The notes: generated by a model from the letters alone, not told the origin. 64,000 nt of DNA from Dastarcus helophoroides (GCA_028583605.1 CM053327.1:38163626-38227625); one strand, 5' to 3'; counted from the first letter of the stretch, positions 1 to 12,116 are shown. Translations and numbers: made by a program.

Positions 1-1013
1 CGACTTCTTCTCAAGTGCCACGTCACGCATGCAGCGTTCGAAGTACAAACACGTGGAACAACGCTTTATGATTTCCTTAAGGACCCAATCGTCTCCGCTT
101 TGGAAGAACTGGGGGTAAGAGCCGGTGCAGTGGAGCCTCATATCTAAAGCAACGATCTCCCGAAAGGAACGAATCTGGCCGAAGCGGTGCGGCTTTACTA
201 GTAGCGCATACAGCTTAGAATCATGAGCCACTTTGATTTGCATCCAGAAGATAACCCACGTGGTGAAGATGAGGCGCCCCACGTTTCCATTCCATGGTTT
301 GATTGGCACCATGACCGCAAGAGCGAAAAACTCCAGGAGAGTGTACGTGTTCTCCCCAATGCCGACACGTACGTTGACTTTACTCAATCAGCGCGATTAA
401 GAGGAAGATGCAGACGAAAGAGACTTGAACTTGACCGTGGGGTAGATCGTATGTTCTTCTGATTTGAGCGCTGGGAACACAAAATGAATAGGTGTCGACG
501 TAATGGGGGTAGGTCGTTTGCAAAAACGCCATTCTTTCTATGGAGATACCGGTGGAACCGAACATGACATCTAATTCTCCCCTCATGACGTGCTCTATTA
601 AATCCGTGGAGGTTCCATTGGGGTAAATCCGGCCCCATTCTTGGGTGAAATGCAGCGTGTAATTAACTCTGATGCCTAGTTTGTTAACGATGGCAGCTAG
701 AAGTTTCGCCTCGAAGCCTTGCCTGGGGGAAAACAAATCCGTGCTGTTGTACGTATTGGGGGGAATGTAAATCGCTCTCGCGTTTATTCGTTTGAATTCC
801 CCATTTGTCGATTCGTGACCACGATCAGTTAAAAGTGGGGGATTCTCGCTAGTACAGTTGACGTGACCTAGATTGCCGAAAATAGCAGGCGAAGTTTTAG
901 TAACCTCGTCGCTAAAGATGGCGGAATGATTGAAGTTACTCGACCGCATCACTAGAATCTTGCCTTGACAATAACCACAACGGAAGACTTCGTCCAACGA
1001 GCAACAACTGGCC
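1..1013 (-). pseudogene. divergent ionotropic receptor fragment (set A), C-terminus beyond window edge
   Basis: Fragment of a chemosensory ionotropic receptor, a ligand-gated channel of the iGluR superfamily. Reading leftwards, 1011-383 gives lobe S1 of the ligand-binding domain (motifs EWGRIYPNGTST, ELDVMFGSTG, SIERM with the arginine in the place of the iGluR S1 arginine, then TTYPHYVDTYSFC) and the start of TM1. The frame stops with TAA just after ..LLIALIE near 380. A shift of frame restores a channel: pore, TM2 (VGRLIFTTWVIFWMQIKV), HDSKLYALLVKP and the start of lobe S2, which runs off the window at base 1. No ATG or signal peptide is seen upstream; a TAG precedes the frame at 1012 and only blurred traces of the amino-terminal domain remain. 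The closest relatives are the set A genes at 28258, 30754 and 38183. It could be a decayed copy or, for the frameshift alone, an assembly indel. Confidence 0.82.
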
Positions 1014-1700
1014 TAAGTTTTCCCAATTGGGTTCCGATTTCAAGTTGGGTGAAAATCAAGCGTCTTTATCGCCGGAGTATATGGGGGGGGGGATTCTCGG
1101 AATGTTCTCTCGGAATGTTCTCTACGTTGTAAATGACGATATTGTCGAATTATGAAATTTAATGTTATGAAGGCGTTAGTGAAGGCAAAAATTCGAACGT
1201 GTCACTTCTCTTTGATTAGATTTCTGCCACTTTTAGAGACTAAGTTCCCACTTCTGACTTTTGGGCCCAACTGGGGCACATATTAGTTTTGCAGCTTGAA
1301 TACGGTGAATGACAATGATAAACAAAATTGTAATGGCATGGGATGAAGTTTCTTAGTATTTGTTGGCTTTACAGCCCCTAATCGCTTCGTATAATGTGGA
1401 TTAAATTGCCGTGTGTTTGCTTTGGTATAAAACAAAGTCTGATTTCTCTTTATCTAGAGTTTATTTGATATTGTAATTATTTACCAACTTGGTTGAATAT
1501 ACCTGTTTGAAATGCATAAGTACATTAGGCAGATATGTCGTAATTTGATCCCCTAATCATTTCATGACATATACAAGATCATTCAAAAATAGTTATTAAG
1601 TTATCAAATTAATTAATAAGTAACTACTAAGGCAATGTTCTTAAAATTTATACTATTACTTTGTCAATTCCTTTAAGACGTTATTACTAAACTTCCTGCA
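1014..1700. other. intergenic, no gene seen
   Basis: AT-rich sequence with stops in all frames and no repeat that I recognise. A short frame left of 1100 may hold worn remains of the amino-terminal domain of the adjoining receptor. A run of nine G lies at about 1083-1091. Confidence 0.5.
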
Positions 1701-1757
1701 CTATGCTGATGAGGCCAAGGAAGGCCGAAACTAGTCTATGGTTGCGGTTGTACATAT
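1701..1757 (+). ncRNA. hammerhead ribozyme, copy 1 (stem I incomplete)
   Basis: The catalytic core is complete: CTGATGA at 1705-1711, stem II GGCC/GGCC with loop AAGGAA at 1712-1725, GAAA at 1726-1729, a 2-bp stem III with loop TA, and cleavage triplet GTC ending at 1735. The 3' strand of stem I (TATGG, TTG, CGGTTGTA) is present. The 5' strand matches it only over the last five bases (CTATG); the sequence before 1701 is unrelated, so the element boundary cuts through stem I. Activity is doubtful for this copy. Confidence 0.72.
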
Positions 1758-2286
1758 TTTCAATTTTAAGCACGTTTAACTGTTTAATTACAGAACATTT
1801 AATTGGTCATTGTCAAAACTAGATGAAAGTAAAGTCACGCCGAGGACGTTTGTATCTATGGATGTTGCGATGCAACCCGTGATACAAGCTTTGCCTCATC
1901 TACGTGAACTTTGCAATTGCAATCTGGTTTTCATTAGATTCTAATGGAATTGGATTTCAATTGCATCGTAATAAACTTGTATATATTCGTATATACAAGG
2001 CTTATTATCTCAGCAGAGAGTAATGCTTCAATTAGCATGTAGCGAAAATGTTTGCGTAATAAACAGTTAAAAGTCAGTTACAGGTCACCCAATGGAGGTT
2101 TGCTCTCTTGGATACTTATAAGGCTGACTAACAGCTTTAAATTGGAAGTGTATACAACCACCGTACCATGCTGATGAGGCCAAGGAAGGCCGAAACTAGT
2201 CTATGGTTGCGGTTGTACATATTTTCAATTTTAAGCACGTTTAACTGTTTAATTACAGGACATTTAATTGGTCATTTGTCAAAACT
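1703..2286 (+). mobile_element. hammerhead-bearing retroelement remnant (tandem partial copies)
   Basis: A segment of about 118 bp beginning at the ribozyme core occurs twice, 1703-1820 and 2169-2286, nearly identical and in the same orientation. The two cleavage sites are 466 bases apart. After the shared block the copies diverge (AGATGAAAG against TCCTTGTTG). No reverse transcriptase is seen. A unit flanked by direct repeats that each carry a hammerhead fits the repeat ends of Penelope-like elements or a non-autonomous retrozyme; I cannot separate these by eye. Confidence 0.6.
2153..2217 (+). ncRNA. hammerhead ribozyme, copy 2 (complete)
   Basis: All hammerhead parts are visible. The 5' strand of stem I (TACAACC, CCG, CCATG) at 2153-2170 pairs with TATGG, CGG and GGTTGTA at 2202-2217 with a small internal loop. 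The core is CTGATGA at 2171-2177, a 4-bp stem II GGCC/GGCC with six-base loop AAGGAA at 2178-2191, and GAAA at 2192-2195. Stem III has 2 bp and loop TA; the cleavage triplet GTC ends at 2201. Stem I is the open stem, so this is a type I fold. Hammerheads with a very short stem III are known from Penelope-like elements and related retroelements. Confidence 0.85.
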
Positions 2287-2309
2287 TCCTTGTTGATATT
2301 TCTTGCTAG

Positions 2310-5300
2310 CAGTGGTGGCTCGCACATAGGCACTATGGAACTGCAGCACCCCCAGTTTCCACTTGAAATTATTAATAACATTTAATGTAGTGATTTTTTC
2401 AAAATTTTAACTTCGAGTTTTTTCTAAATTTTGGCTTCCTGTGGAGAATTTTGATTTGCTTTTGAAAATTTACCTTTTTTTTCAAATTTAATCTCTACTT
2501 GAACTGTTTTTGATAAGATCGAGTTTTTTATTAATTTTTTGTTTTCAAAATTGTAGCTTCTTTTCGAAAGTTGACTTTTCTGAAATTTGGAACTTTACTT
2601 AAAAATTTCGGCATTTTTCAAGATGTTATTTTTTAATTCCGATTTTTGAAAACTGTGACTTCTCCGAAAATTTCTTCTTTTTTGATTATGGCGATTAAAA
2701 ATTTCGAACTTTTAAATTTAAGATTTTTACGAAAGATTCCGTTTTTTTTTAATTTTCTCAAAACTCCATTCTTTGAAAATTCTTTACCGCATTTGAAAAA
2801 TATCGAGTTTTTTAAAAACTCAGCTATATTCATTTTTTAAATTGTACCCCATTCCGGCTTTTCTCCGAATTTTTTTGTTGAAAATTTCGATTTTGTTCAC
2901 AACTTTGACTATCTTTTTGAATGTCGATTTTTATTAAATTTCAACATTTTTTGAAATTTCCGAACATTTCGTGAACTATTTAGAAAGTCGCTATTTTTTT
3001 CAAATATTGAGACACTTTTGAAAATATCGACCTTTTGCAATTTGTCATAATTTCGATTTTTCGACCCTCTGATTTTTTTAAATTGAATATTTTATAAAAA
3101 ATTCCACTCTTTGAAAATTCCTACGTCGTTTGAAAAGTCGAATTTTTGAAAGCTGATTTTTTTTCAAAATTTTAAATTTCAAATATTTTTGGTTCCAAAA
3201 ATGTAATCATTTTATCAAATTTTTAATTTACATTTATATAGTTTTAAATGTTGACTTTTTTAAATCTCGACATATTTTGAAATTTTCGAAATTTTCTTCA
3301 AAAATTTCATTCTTTGAAAGTTCCTACGTCGTTTGAAAAAGTCGAATTTTTTAAAAGCTGATTTTTATTTCAAAAATTTCAATTTCAATAATTTCTGGTT
3401 CCAAAAATGTCGCCATTTTATTAAATTTTTAATTTATTTGAAAATTTCGATATTTTTAAAAGTTGACTTTTTTAAATCTTGACATTTTTTGCAATCTTCG
3501 ATTGTTTTCGTCGGCTGCTTTTAAAAATTTTAAGTATTTCAAAAATTTTTTTTAATTTCGACTTTTTGTCCAAAATTTAGATTTTTCTTTACCTTTTTGA
3601 AATTTTCCACCATTTTCATCGACTCTATATTGAGATTGCTTTGAATATTTAGGCATTTTCACAAATTTTGACTATTTTGAACATTTTGACAGTTTTTCAA
3701 ACGCTTCACTCGTATTTTTTTGAAAATGTCGATTTTATTAAAAGCTGAATTTTTTAAAATTTCTGTGTTTTTTTCAAATCATATGCTTTGTCCAGATGCT
3801 ATGCTTCATTTTTTCCAATTTTCAGTTTCTTTTGAAAATTTTGATTTTCTTCAATTTTTTGGAATTCGATATTTTTTAAATTTTCAATTTTTTTTTAATT
3901 TTGACTGTTAACAAATTGTCGAAAATTTTTCATAACTTCGTGATTTTTTTGAAAATTAAATTTTTTTAAATGTCGAATATTTGTAAAATTTTGAGTCCTG
4001 AAATTTTCGACTTTTATCAAAGCTCAACCTTTTTCCGATTAAAAAAAAATTAAACTGTTTTAAAGATTCGAATATTTTTCAAAATTTTTCAAACCTTTAA
4101 CTTTTCGAAATTTCTTATTTCTTTGAAAATATGGAGCTGGACTTTTTCCAAAATTTCACTTTTTTCAAATGTTTTCATTTTTTTCAAACCTTACCTTTTT
4201 AGAATTCTGCTCTTTACTTCTTTCCCATTTTCAATTTTTTTGAAAATTTCGATCTTCGTTAACATTCCTATTTTTTCTATAAATTTAAAAATGTCGACAT
4301 TTTTTCAAAGTCATGACTGTTTTCGCTGACAATTTTTTAGAATTCGATATTTTTTAAATTTTCAATTTTTTCTTTAATTTTGACTGCTAACAAATTGTCG
4401 AAATTTTTTCATAACTTCTTGACTTTTTTGAAAATTGAATTTTTTTTTTAATTTTTTTAAATGTCCTGAAATTTTCGACCTTTATCAAAGCTCTACCTTT
4501 TTCCGATTAATAAAAAAATTAAATGGTTTAAGGATTCGGATATTTTTCAAAATTTTTCAAACCTTTAACTTTTCGAAATTTCTTATTTCTTTGAAAATAT
4601 GGAGCTTTTAAAAGCGGGACTTTTTCCAAAATTTCACTTTTTTGAAATGTTTTTATTTTTTTTAAACCTTATCTTTTTAGAATTCTGCTCTTCACTTCTT
4701 TCCCATTTTCAATTTTTTTGAAAATTTCGATCTTCGTTAATATTCCTATTTTTTCTATAAATTTAAAAATGTCGACATTTTTTCAAATTCATGACTGTTT
4801 TCGCTGACAATTTTTTAGAATTCGATATTTTTTAAATTTTCAATTTTTTCTTTAATTTTGACTGCTAACAAATTGTCGAAATTTTTTCATAACTTCTTGA
4901 CTTTTTTGAAAATTGAATTTTTTTTAATTTTTTTAAATGTCCTGAAATTTTCGACTTTTATCAAAGCTCTACCTTTTTTCGATTAATAAAAAAATTAAAT
5001 AGTTTTAAAGATTCGGATATTTTTCAAAATTTTTCAAACCTTTAACTTTTCGAAATTTCTTATTTCTTTGAAAATATGGACTTTTAAAAGCTGGACTTTT
5101 TTCAAAATTTCACTTTTTTCAAATGTTTTCATTTTTTTCAAACCTTACCTTTTTAGAATTCTGCTCTTTACTTCTTTCCCATTTTCAATTTTTTTGAAAA
5201 TTTCGATCTTCGTTAACATTCCTATTTTTTCTATAAATTTAAAAATGTCGACATTTTTTCAAATTCATGACTGTTTTCGCTGACAATTTTTTAGAATTCG

Positions 5301-6227
5301 ATATTTTTTGAATTTTCAATTTTTTCTTTAATTTTGACTGCTAACAAATTGTCGAAATTTTTTCATAACTTCTTGACTTTTTTGAAAATTGAATTTTTTT
5401 AAATTTTTTTAAATGTCCTGAAATTTTCGACTTTTATCAAAGCTGTACCTTTTTCCGATTAATAAAAAAATTAAATGGTTTTAAAGTTTCGGATATTTTC
5501 CAAAATTTTTAATTTTTGGCAAACATTGATTTTTAAAATATATGGATTTTCTTCCAAAATTTTTGTATTTCTAAAAATTTTACTATTTTTGTCGACTATA
5601 TTTCAAAATGTTTTCAATATTTTTGTAAATTGTGATTTAAATATTTCCATTTTGCACATTCAATTTATATTTTTTTTAATATAAAATTATAAATTAACAA
5701 TTTTAACATTTTCGAAAAGATATTGACGCTATTTTGAAAGCTCCATTTTAAATTTTAATTCTATTTTTCGAAATTTAGTTCTGTTTTAATACCAGACTTA
5801 TTTCGAAAATTTTTTCCAAGGTTGAGTGTTTTTAATGTAAATTTCGACTTTTTTCTCGAAATTTGGAATTTTATCTTCAAATTTCGATGTTTTATCACTT
5901 TTTTTGACTTTAATCCTGAACTTCTATAATTCTTATTGAAATATCGTTAAAACGTTTGTTGCAATTTTAAGCTATCTTCAAAAATGCAAAAATATAATTT
6001 CAAATTTTTAATTTTTTAACAAAAACCCTTTTTTTTAGAAATTACAATTTTAGTCTTGTAATTTCGACTGTTTTTCCAAAGTTTGCTAAATTATGTAGAC
6101 CATAAATTTACACTTTAAATAAAAACTTTTAAAAATTTAAAAATGGAATCAGCCTGAATTTGACACAAAAGCTGGATATTTTCTAGAGCAGCACCCCCAT
6201 TTATTTTAGCCAAGAGCCGCCTCAGCT
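2310..6227 (+). mobile_element. hAT-like non-autonomous DNA transposon, copy 1
   Basis: The left end reads CAGTGGTGGCTCGC from 2310 and the right end reads GAGCCGCCTCAG to 6227, an imperfect terminal inverted repeat. An exact 8-bp direct repeat, CTTGCTAG, flanks it at 2302-2309 and 6228-6235; 8-bp target duplications and CAG..CTG ends are typical of the hAT superfamily. A subterminal GCAGCACCCCC block lies near each end in the same orientation. The interior is AT-rich filler built from words such as TTTTTCAAAATTTCGAC, with no transposase frame, so it would need transposase from elsewhere. It lies between the receptor fragment and the receptor at 6555. Confidence 0.72.
3857..5500 (+). repeat. 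~470-bp tandem repeat, over three units, inside the hAT-like element
   Basis: The word GAAAATATGGA recurs at 4124, 4593 and 5070 (spacings 469 and 477), with long matching stretches between. The units share GAATTCGATATTTTTTAAAT and AAATTTAAAAATGTCGACAT. Short repeated reading frames of about 70 residues in the units are Phe/Ile-rich by composition and are not taken as genes. Confidence 0.75.
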
Positions 6228-6235
6228 TGCTAGCA

Positions 6236-6554
6236 GAATACTCTAAAGACGTGGCTTTTAATATAACTTGTGGCGACCTAATCTTAATCCAGAAACTTAA
6301 TAAACGAGGCAAAAGAAACTGACAATTAATAAAAATGGGAAAGCTGGGGATGTTCCTTCGATTTTAAAAGCGATATCGTGAAAAATCACACCCGCCAACC
6401 CTCGAGATTGTCCTAAAGCGGAAGACCGCTAGCGAATGGGTGGTAATATCGCGCCGCTGCAAACCTCGTATATAACCATCTTCGCTGATCTCTTAGTGTT
6501 TAATTTACTTACGAACGGCTCACCACATTCCAAAAAACATAATTCATATATTAA
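6236..6554. other. intergenic between transposon and receptor
   Basis: Ordinary sequence downstream of the receptor at 6555 (its 3' flank). A frame crossing the transposon end at 6115-6312 is half transposon and half flank, and I see no gene in it. Confidence 0.5.
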
Positions 6555-8324
6555 TTACCGTTTTAAATGATTCTTAATAAATAATTCGGCGCAGAAAGTG
6601 CCAAAAGATAGCGCAATTCCAGCCAGATAAGCAATAAAAACCAAACTGAGGTGCTTCATGGTGAAGTCAACGAAAGTGTTATCTTCTTTTGCCAACTTTC
6701 GCCTCCTGGTCAAATCGCGCTTAAATTTTGTCGTTAAACCAGCTGCATCCAATCTACCGACGTCGCTGTCCATCTGCCGCTTCAAAAAAAATCCTTTTCT
6801 CATCACCATAGCGATCGGATATTTCACAATGTGGCTGTTAAAACAGTACAGTAAAGGACTCTTAGTTCTACGATTGTAAAAATCGTTATAATTGTACTTA
6901 GCAGGACCGTTCGGTACCAAAAAAGCATAATTTCGAAGGTAGGCCACCTTGGCGAGACAACGAGGGATATTAACACAGTTGACGTATTGCGTCAGTACTT
7001 CCCTCGATTCGTAATCAGATCCTTCCTTAAAATAAATCATTGACGCTTTAAAGACAAACATCTTGAGCTTACTCTTCGCTATGTCCTCGAAATTCTTGAT
7101 TTGTTCCGAGTACACGGGCGTGGTCAACATACTAATCAATTTACTGTTGTACGCGGTGCGAATTTCAAACCAAAACAATATAAAGAAGAGAAAGATCATA
7201 CGAAAGCTTCTCGTCTTAGGTGCTACGATTGGTTGCGATGTTACCGCCGCCGCCACATCCTCAAAGCAATTGATGGTACTCTTATACCTCGGGTCCCCAA
7301 TCCTCGTACAACTCAAGAAGTAGAGCACGACAGTGCACAAGAAACTACTAATCGAGAAGAACACCAGAACCCAAGTCGGTAAAAGCGATCCGATCTCCTT
7401 CTTGGCGGTCATCGGTACGCACCACACGAAAAACTCCAAATGGTAGGTCTGCGCTTGCTCCAGCTTCACCAACCGTTCGCTCCTCATAGCAAAAGAACCG
7501 ATTCCTACATCGACGGTCTTATTAGCGACAAACGACAACATACCGCTGGCGGTGCAATTATCGTGAACCGTCCCCCAATGCAGCTCTTTCATTATTTGAT
7601 ATCTCACAACGAAATTGTACTTTTGTGCCATGGAATTCAAAATTTGGACTTCGAAGCCGTACAAGTTTACATGGGTCGCGTTGCCCGATTTCTTTATAAT
7701 GTTAGGGGACATTGGGATGGTGTAAGCTTTGATGGTGCAGCGGTTTAGATTGGATAAACGCGGCCACAGCTTTTTATAGGTTAGGGAGTTATCGCAGCTC
7801 GAAGTGATGACGTCAGCGTAATTTTCTGAGCAAGTTGTGACGTTATAGGGCAACCATGTTCTGATAATGGGGTAAATGGTCGTTTTATATACGATGGCGA
7901 ATCTGTAGAAGCCATAGCGCCAAAGGAGCTCAACAACCGACGTCGTGTTCAAGCTGTTGCCGAAGAAGATTAAAATTTTGTATTTATCAGAAGGGAGAGT
8001 TCGAATTAATGCAGATGTGGCGAAGTATGTGCAGTAATTTTGATTCTTGAACTTGCCATAATACGAAAGTTAAGTCTGAGATTCAGCTGATCAAATAATG
8101 AAGCTGGAATGTTGCCTTTTATTATCACTAGGTTGCGTTGTTTGAAATTATCCAAAGCTTCAGTGTGGTTACTTTCAGATATCAAAGCGATGGTGTCGCC
8201 ATCCTCAAAAATAGCGTTAAGTAAGTTTTCCACAGCAAGTTTTAATTGAACGAGGCGATTTTGGAATAGTTACGCTACCTTTGCACAACACGATGCAAAT
8301 CATAACAAGAAAAAACGTGAACAT
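6555..8324 (-). CDS. divergent ionotropic receptor, two frameshifts in the N-terminal part
   Basis: Single-exon chemosensory IR. An ATG at 8324 starts a signal peptide (MFTFFLVMICIVLCKGS). The amino-terminal domain follows but needs a frame change at about 8265-8285 and another at about 8055-8070 (between NLRLNFR and YYGKFKNQNYCTYFATSA). From about 8065 to 6555 one frame is open: ATD strand KILIFFGNS, ligand-binding lobe S1 (LYGFEVQILNSMAQKYN, HWGTVHDN, VDVGIGSF, MRSERLV with the S1 arginine), TM1 (WVLVFFSISSFLCTVVLYF), pore, TM2 (MIFLFFILFWFEIRTAY), lobe S2 with paired cysteines (NCVNIPRCL), and TM3 ending KNHLKR-stop. Only two single-base shifts in a gene of this length suggests either assembly indels or a very recent null. 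It has no close paralogue in the window. Confidence 0.85.
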
Positions 8325-9039
8325 AATATAAATCTGCTTTATAAAGTTCTCTAATTCGAATGTTGCTGCGAAAAACTTTTTAATAATGGGCCTGCTATTG
8401 AAACTGCTAACGATCCAGTGGATTTCGTTTTATCAATTTTAAACTCCTAAACGTTTTTTAACTGGACAATTATGGGTACATTCAAATGGTAAATGAAGTA
8501 CAAGTTTCATTAATTCAACCACGCGAATATCTAAATTAGACTCATTTATCAATTTACGTCAGCATTTTTTTTTTTCGCTGTCATTGTTTACGAATTGTTT
8601 TGAGTACAAATTTTGACAAAAATAGAAAATATACTAAGATGATTCAAGCTTTTAAATAGTATTGCCAAAAAACGTTCTACACTTCGAATTTAAACTGGAA
8701 ACGAAAGAAACTGACATTTTGGAAAAACAAAAATTTTGAAAAAGTCAAAATTTTATAAAAAAAAGATAGAATTTTCAAAATAATGTAAAATTAAAAAACA
8801 ATCACTAGGTAAAATGGAAATTTTCAGGAAAAAAATTGAAATTTTGAAAACAATGAGAATTTTCAAACAATAAAGGTAAAATTTTGGAAAATACTTTATT
8901 TTCAATAATGTAAAAATTTTTATGGAAAGTTAAAACTTTCAAGATTTTCTAAATAAATAATCGAAATTATGAAAAAAATGTCAACACTTTGAAATTAACA
9001 TTTTAAAAATTTGAACATTTGAAGAAATGCAATTTTTTT
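8325..9039. other. 5' flank of receptor passing into AT-rich filler
   Basis: 8325-8560 is ordinary AT-rich sequence that should hold the promoter of the minus-strand receptor; no clear motif is seen. From about 8640 it becomes A-rich filler with TTTTGAAAA and AAAATTTTCA words, the complement of the filler in the hAT-like element. Confidence 0.45.
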
Positions 9040-11395
9040 TTAAATTTGTAATTTTCAAAACAAAATCTTCGAAATTGAAAAGTGTTTGCTCAAATTTTCA
9101 AAATAAAACGAATTTTTTGGAGTCTACGTATTAAAACCAAAAATTTATCAAAAAAGTTTAAATTTTCAAAAATGGTTTAAATTTTGAGGTTAAACTTTTC
9201 GACAAAATTAAAATTTTGGATAGTTGAAAGGTAAAATATTTTTTTAAAAACCCAAAAAGTTTAATTCAAAATTTTCAAAAAGATAGAAATTTTGAAACAT
9301 TTTTTAAATTTTCAAAAAAAGTCAGTATTTACAAAGAAGATTGTCGACATTTTCAAAAATTACGAAAATTCGACATTAAAAAAAATCCCGATGTTTGGTC
9401 AAATTTTCAAAGTAAAACAAATTTTTGAAAAGTCTTCGTATTAAAGAAAACCCAAAATTTATCAAAAAAGTTCGTATTTTCCAAAATTGTTTCAATTTTG
9501 AGGTTAGAATTTTCAGAAAAAATCAAAATTTTGAATAATTGAAATTTTAAAAAAAGTAAAAGATTTTTTTAAAAATATCGAAAAGTTTAATTCGAAATTT
9601 TCAAAAAGAAGAACACTGAAACATTTCTGAAATTTTCAAAAAAAAGTCAATATTTACAAATAAAATTTTCAAAAATTACAAAAATTCGACATTAAAAGAA
9701 AATCCCGATGTTTGGTCAAATTTTCAAAATATAACGAATTTTTTGGAAAGTCTTCGTATTAAAGAAAACCCAAAATTTATCAAGAAAGTTTAAACTTTCA
9801 ACACTGGTTCAAATTTTTAGGTTAAAATTTTTGAAAAAAATCAAAATTTTGGATACTTGAAATTTTTAAAAAAAGTAAAACATTGTTTACAAAAAATCGA
9901 AAAGTTTAATTCGAAATTTTCAAAAAGATGAAAATTTTGAAACATTTTTGAAATTTTCAAAAAAAGTCAGTATTTACAAATAGGATTGTCAACATTTTTA
10001 TTATTTTCATTCTTTCATTTTTGCATATTCCCTCATATTCCTCTTTTCATTTATTTTCTTTTCTTTGTTCCTGAAGAAACCCCCTACGATGGTGGGCGAA
10101 AGGTCTAACATTTTTAAAAATTACAAAAATTCGACATTAAAAAAATCCCAATGTTTCGTCTAAATTTTCAAAATAAAACGATTTTTTTGAGAAGTCTTCG
10201 TATTAAGGAAAACCCTAAATTTATTAAAAAAGCTCAAATTTTCAAAAATGGTTCAAATTTTGAGGTTAGAATTTTCGAAAAAATCAAAATTTTGAATAGT
10301 TGAAATTTTAAAAAAAGTAAAACATTTTTGTAAAAAAAATCGAAAAATTTAATTCGAAATTTTCAAAAAGACGGAAATTTTAAAACATTTTTGAAATTTT
10401 CAAAAAAGTCAATATTTACAAATAAAATTGTCGACATTTTCAAAAATTACAAAAATTCGACATTAAAAAAAATCCCGATGTTTGGTCAAATTTTCAAAAT
10501 AAAACAAATATTTGGAAAGTCTTTGTATCAACGAAAACCCAAAATTTATCAAAGAAGTTCGTATTTTCAAAAATTGTTCCAATTTTGAGGTTAGAATTTT
10601 CGAAAAAATCAAAATTTTGAATAGTTGAAATTTTTAAAAAGTAAAACATTTAAAAAAAACCAAAAAGTTTAATTCGAAATTTTTAAAAAAATGGGAATTT
10701 TGAAACATTGAAATTCTCAAAAAAAAGTCAATATTTACAAATAAAATTGTCGACATTTTCAAAAATAACAAAAATTCGACATTAAAAGAAAAACCCGATG
10801 TTTGGTCAAATTTTTAAAATAAAACAAATTTTTAGAAAGTCTTCGTATTAAAGAAAACCCAAAATTTATCAAAAAAGTTCGTATTTTCAAAAATGTTTCA
10901 AATTTTGAGGTTAGAATTTTCGAAAAATTCAAAGTTTTAAATAGTTGAAATTTAAAAAAAAAAGTAAAACAATTTTAGAGAAAAAATCGAAAATTTTAAT
11001 TCGAAATTTTCAAAAACAGAAATTTTGAAATATTTTTGAATTTTTCAAACAAAGTCAGTATTTACAAATAGGATTGTCAACATTTTCAAAAATTACAAAA
11101 ATTCGACATTAAAAAATCCCAATGTTTCGTCAAATTTTCAAAATAAAACGATTTTTTTGAAAAGTCTTCGTATTAAAGAAAACCCAAAATTCATCAAAAA
11201 AGTTCAAATTTTCAAAAATGGTTCAAATTTTGAGGTTAGAATTTTTGAAAAAATCAAAATTTTGAATAGTTGAAATTTTAAAAAAAGTAAAACATTTTTA
11301 GAAAAAAAAATCGAAAATTTTAATTCGAAATTTTGAAACATTTTTGTAATTTTCAAAACAAGTCGATATTTACAAATAAACTTGTCGACATTTTG
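9040..11395. repeat. ~320-bp tandem satellite, about seven units
   Basis: The phrase AAATTCGACATTAAAA recurs with CGACATT at 9371, 9688, 10132, 10458, 10778 and 11104. Spacing is 317-326 except 444 where a foreign fragment (about 9995-10112) interrupts. Other fixed landmarks in each unit are GTCTTCGTATTAAAGAAAAC and TTTGAGGTTAGAATTTTCGA. The array ends at about 11395 in ordinary sequence. Confidence 0.8.
9995..10112 (+). repeat. dispersed-repeat fragment inserted in the satellite
   Basis: A block ending CCTACGATGGTGGGCGAA breaks the 320-bp periodicity and matches 16470-16580 closely, including the pyrimidine-rich stretch GCATATTC..CTCATATTCCTC before it. Two copies in unrelated satellites point to a mobile element whose family I cannot name. 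Confidence 0.6.
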
Positions 11396-12116
11396 AAACT
11401 AAAGCACTGAACTAAACACTGTGGCTTGTGATTAAGTCCAAAGAAGGTTTCACCCCTTTACCATATCGGCAATTAAATAGATAATTACGCGATACGTATT
11501 TCGCCAGCAGAACTGGCATTTTCAAGCGCACTAATCTAAAAAGATTAGCAAAAGATGCATCGACGTCATCTGCATTGAGATTCAAATCGATACTGTATCG
11601 ATCGAAAATTTAGATTTCGAAAAATCCAAAAAGTCCAAATTTTGGAAAAAGTCCGGCTTTTAAAAACTTGACATTTTTGACAAAAAATGAGAATTTTTAA
11701 ACAGCGGAAAGTTTGAAAATATAACAAAATCTTAAAAAATTTAACAATTTCAAAAAGCATAAATTTTCTTAAAAAAAGTCAAAAATTTCAAATTAAATTT
11801 TAAAAATAGTTAAAAGTTTTTTCAAATAAGTCAAAATTTTAAGAAAAAGATTAATTTTTTCTTTCAAAATTTAAATTCTTTGTGAATATCGACTCTTTCT
11901 GAAAAACTAACTTTTTTCAAGGATCGAAATTTTGAAAAGAATAAATTTTTCAGAAAAGGTTGATATTTACAAAAAAGATTAAAATAGGAAAAAGAAGAAT
12001 TTTCGAGAAAAAAAAACAATTGGAAAAAAAATTTCGAAAAGTGTCGACATTTTTAGAAAATGTCAATTTTTTAAAATCGAATTTTTTGAAAGAATATCGT
12101 AATTGAAATCGAAATT
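11396..12116. other. short unique segment then AT-rich filler
   Basis: 11396-11600 looks like unique sequence. 11600-12116 is AT-rich filler with the same AAATTTCGA words. No gene is seen. Confidence 0.4.

Noticed and set aside
3720..5684. Repeated ~70-residue Phe/Ile-rich frames in the hAT-like element
   Set aside because: They are copies of the 470-bp AT-rich tandem unit and show no coding bias.
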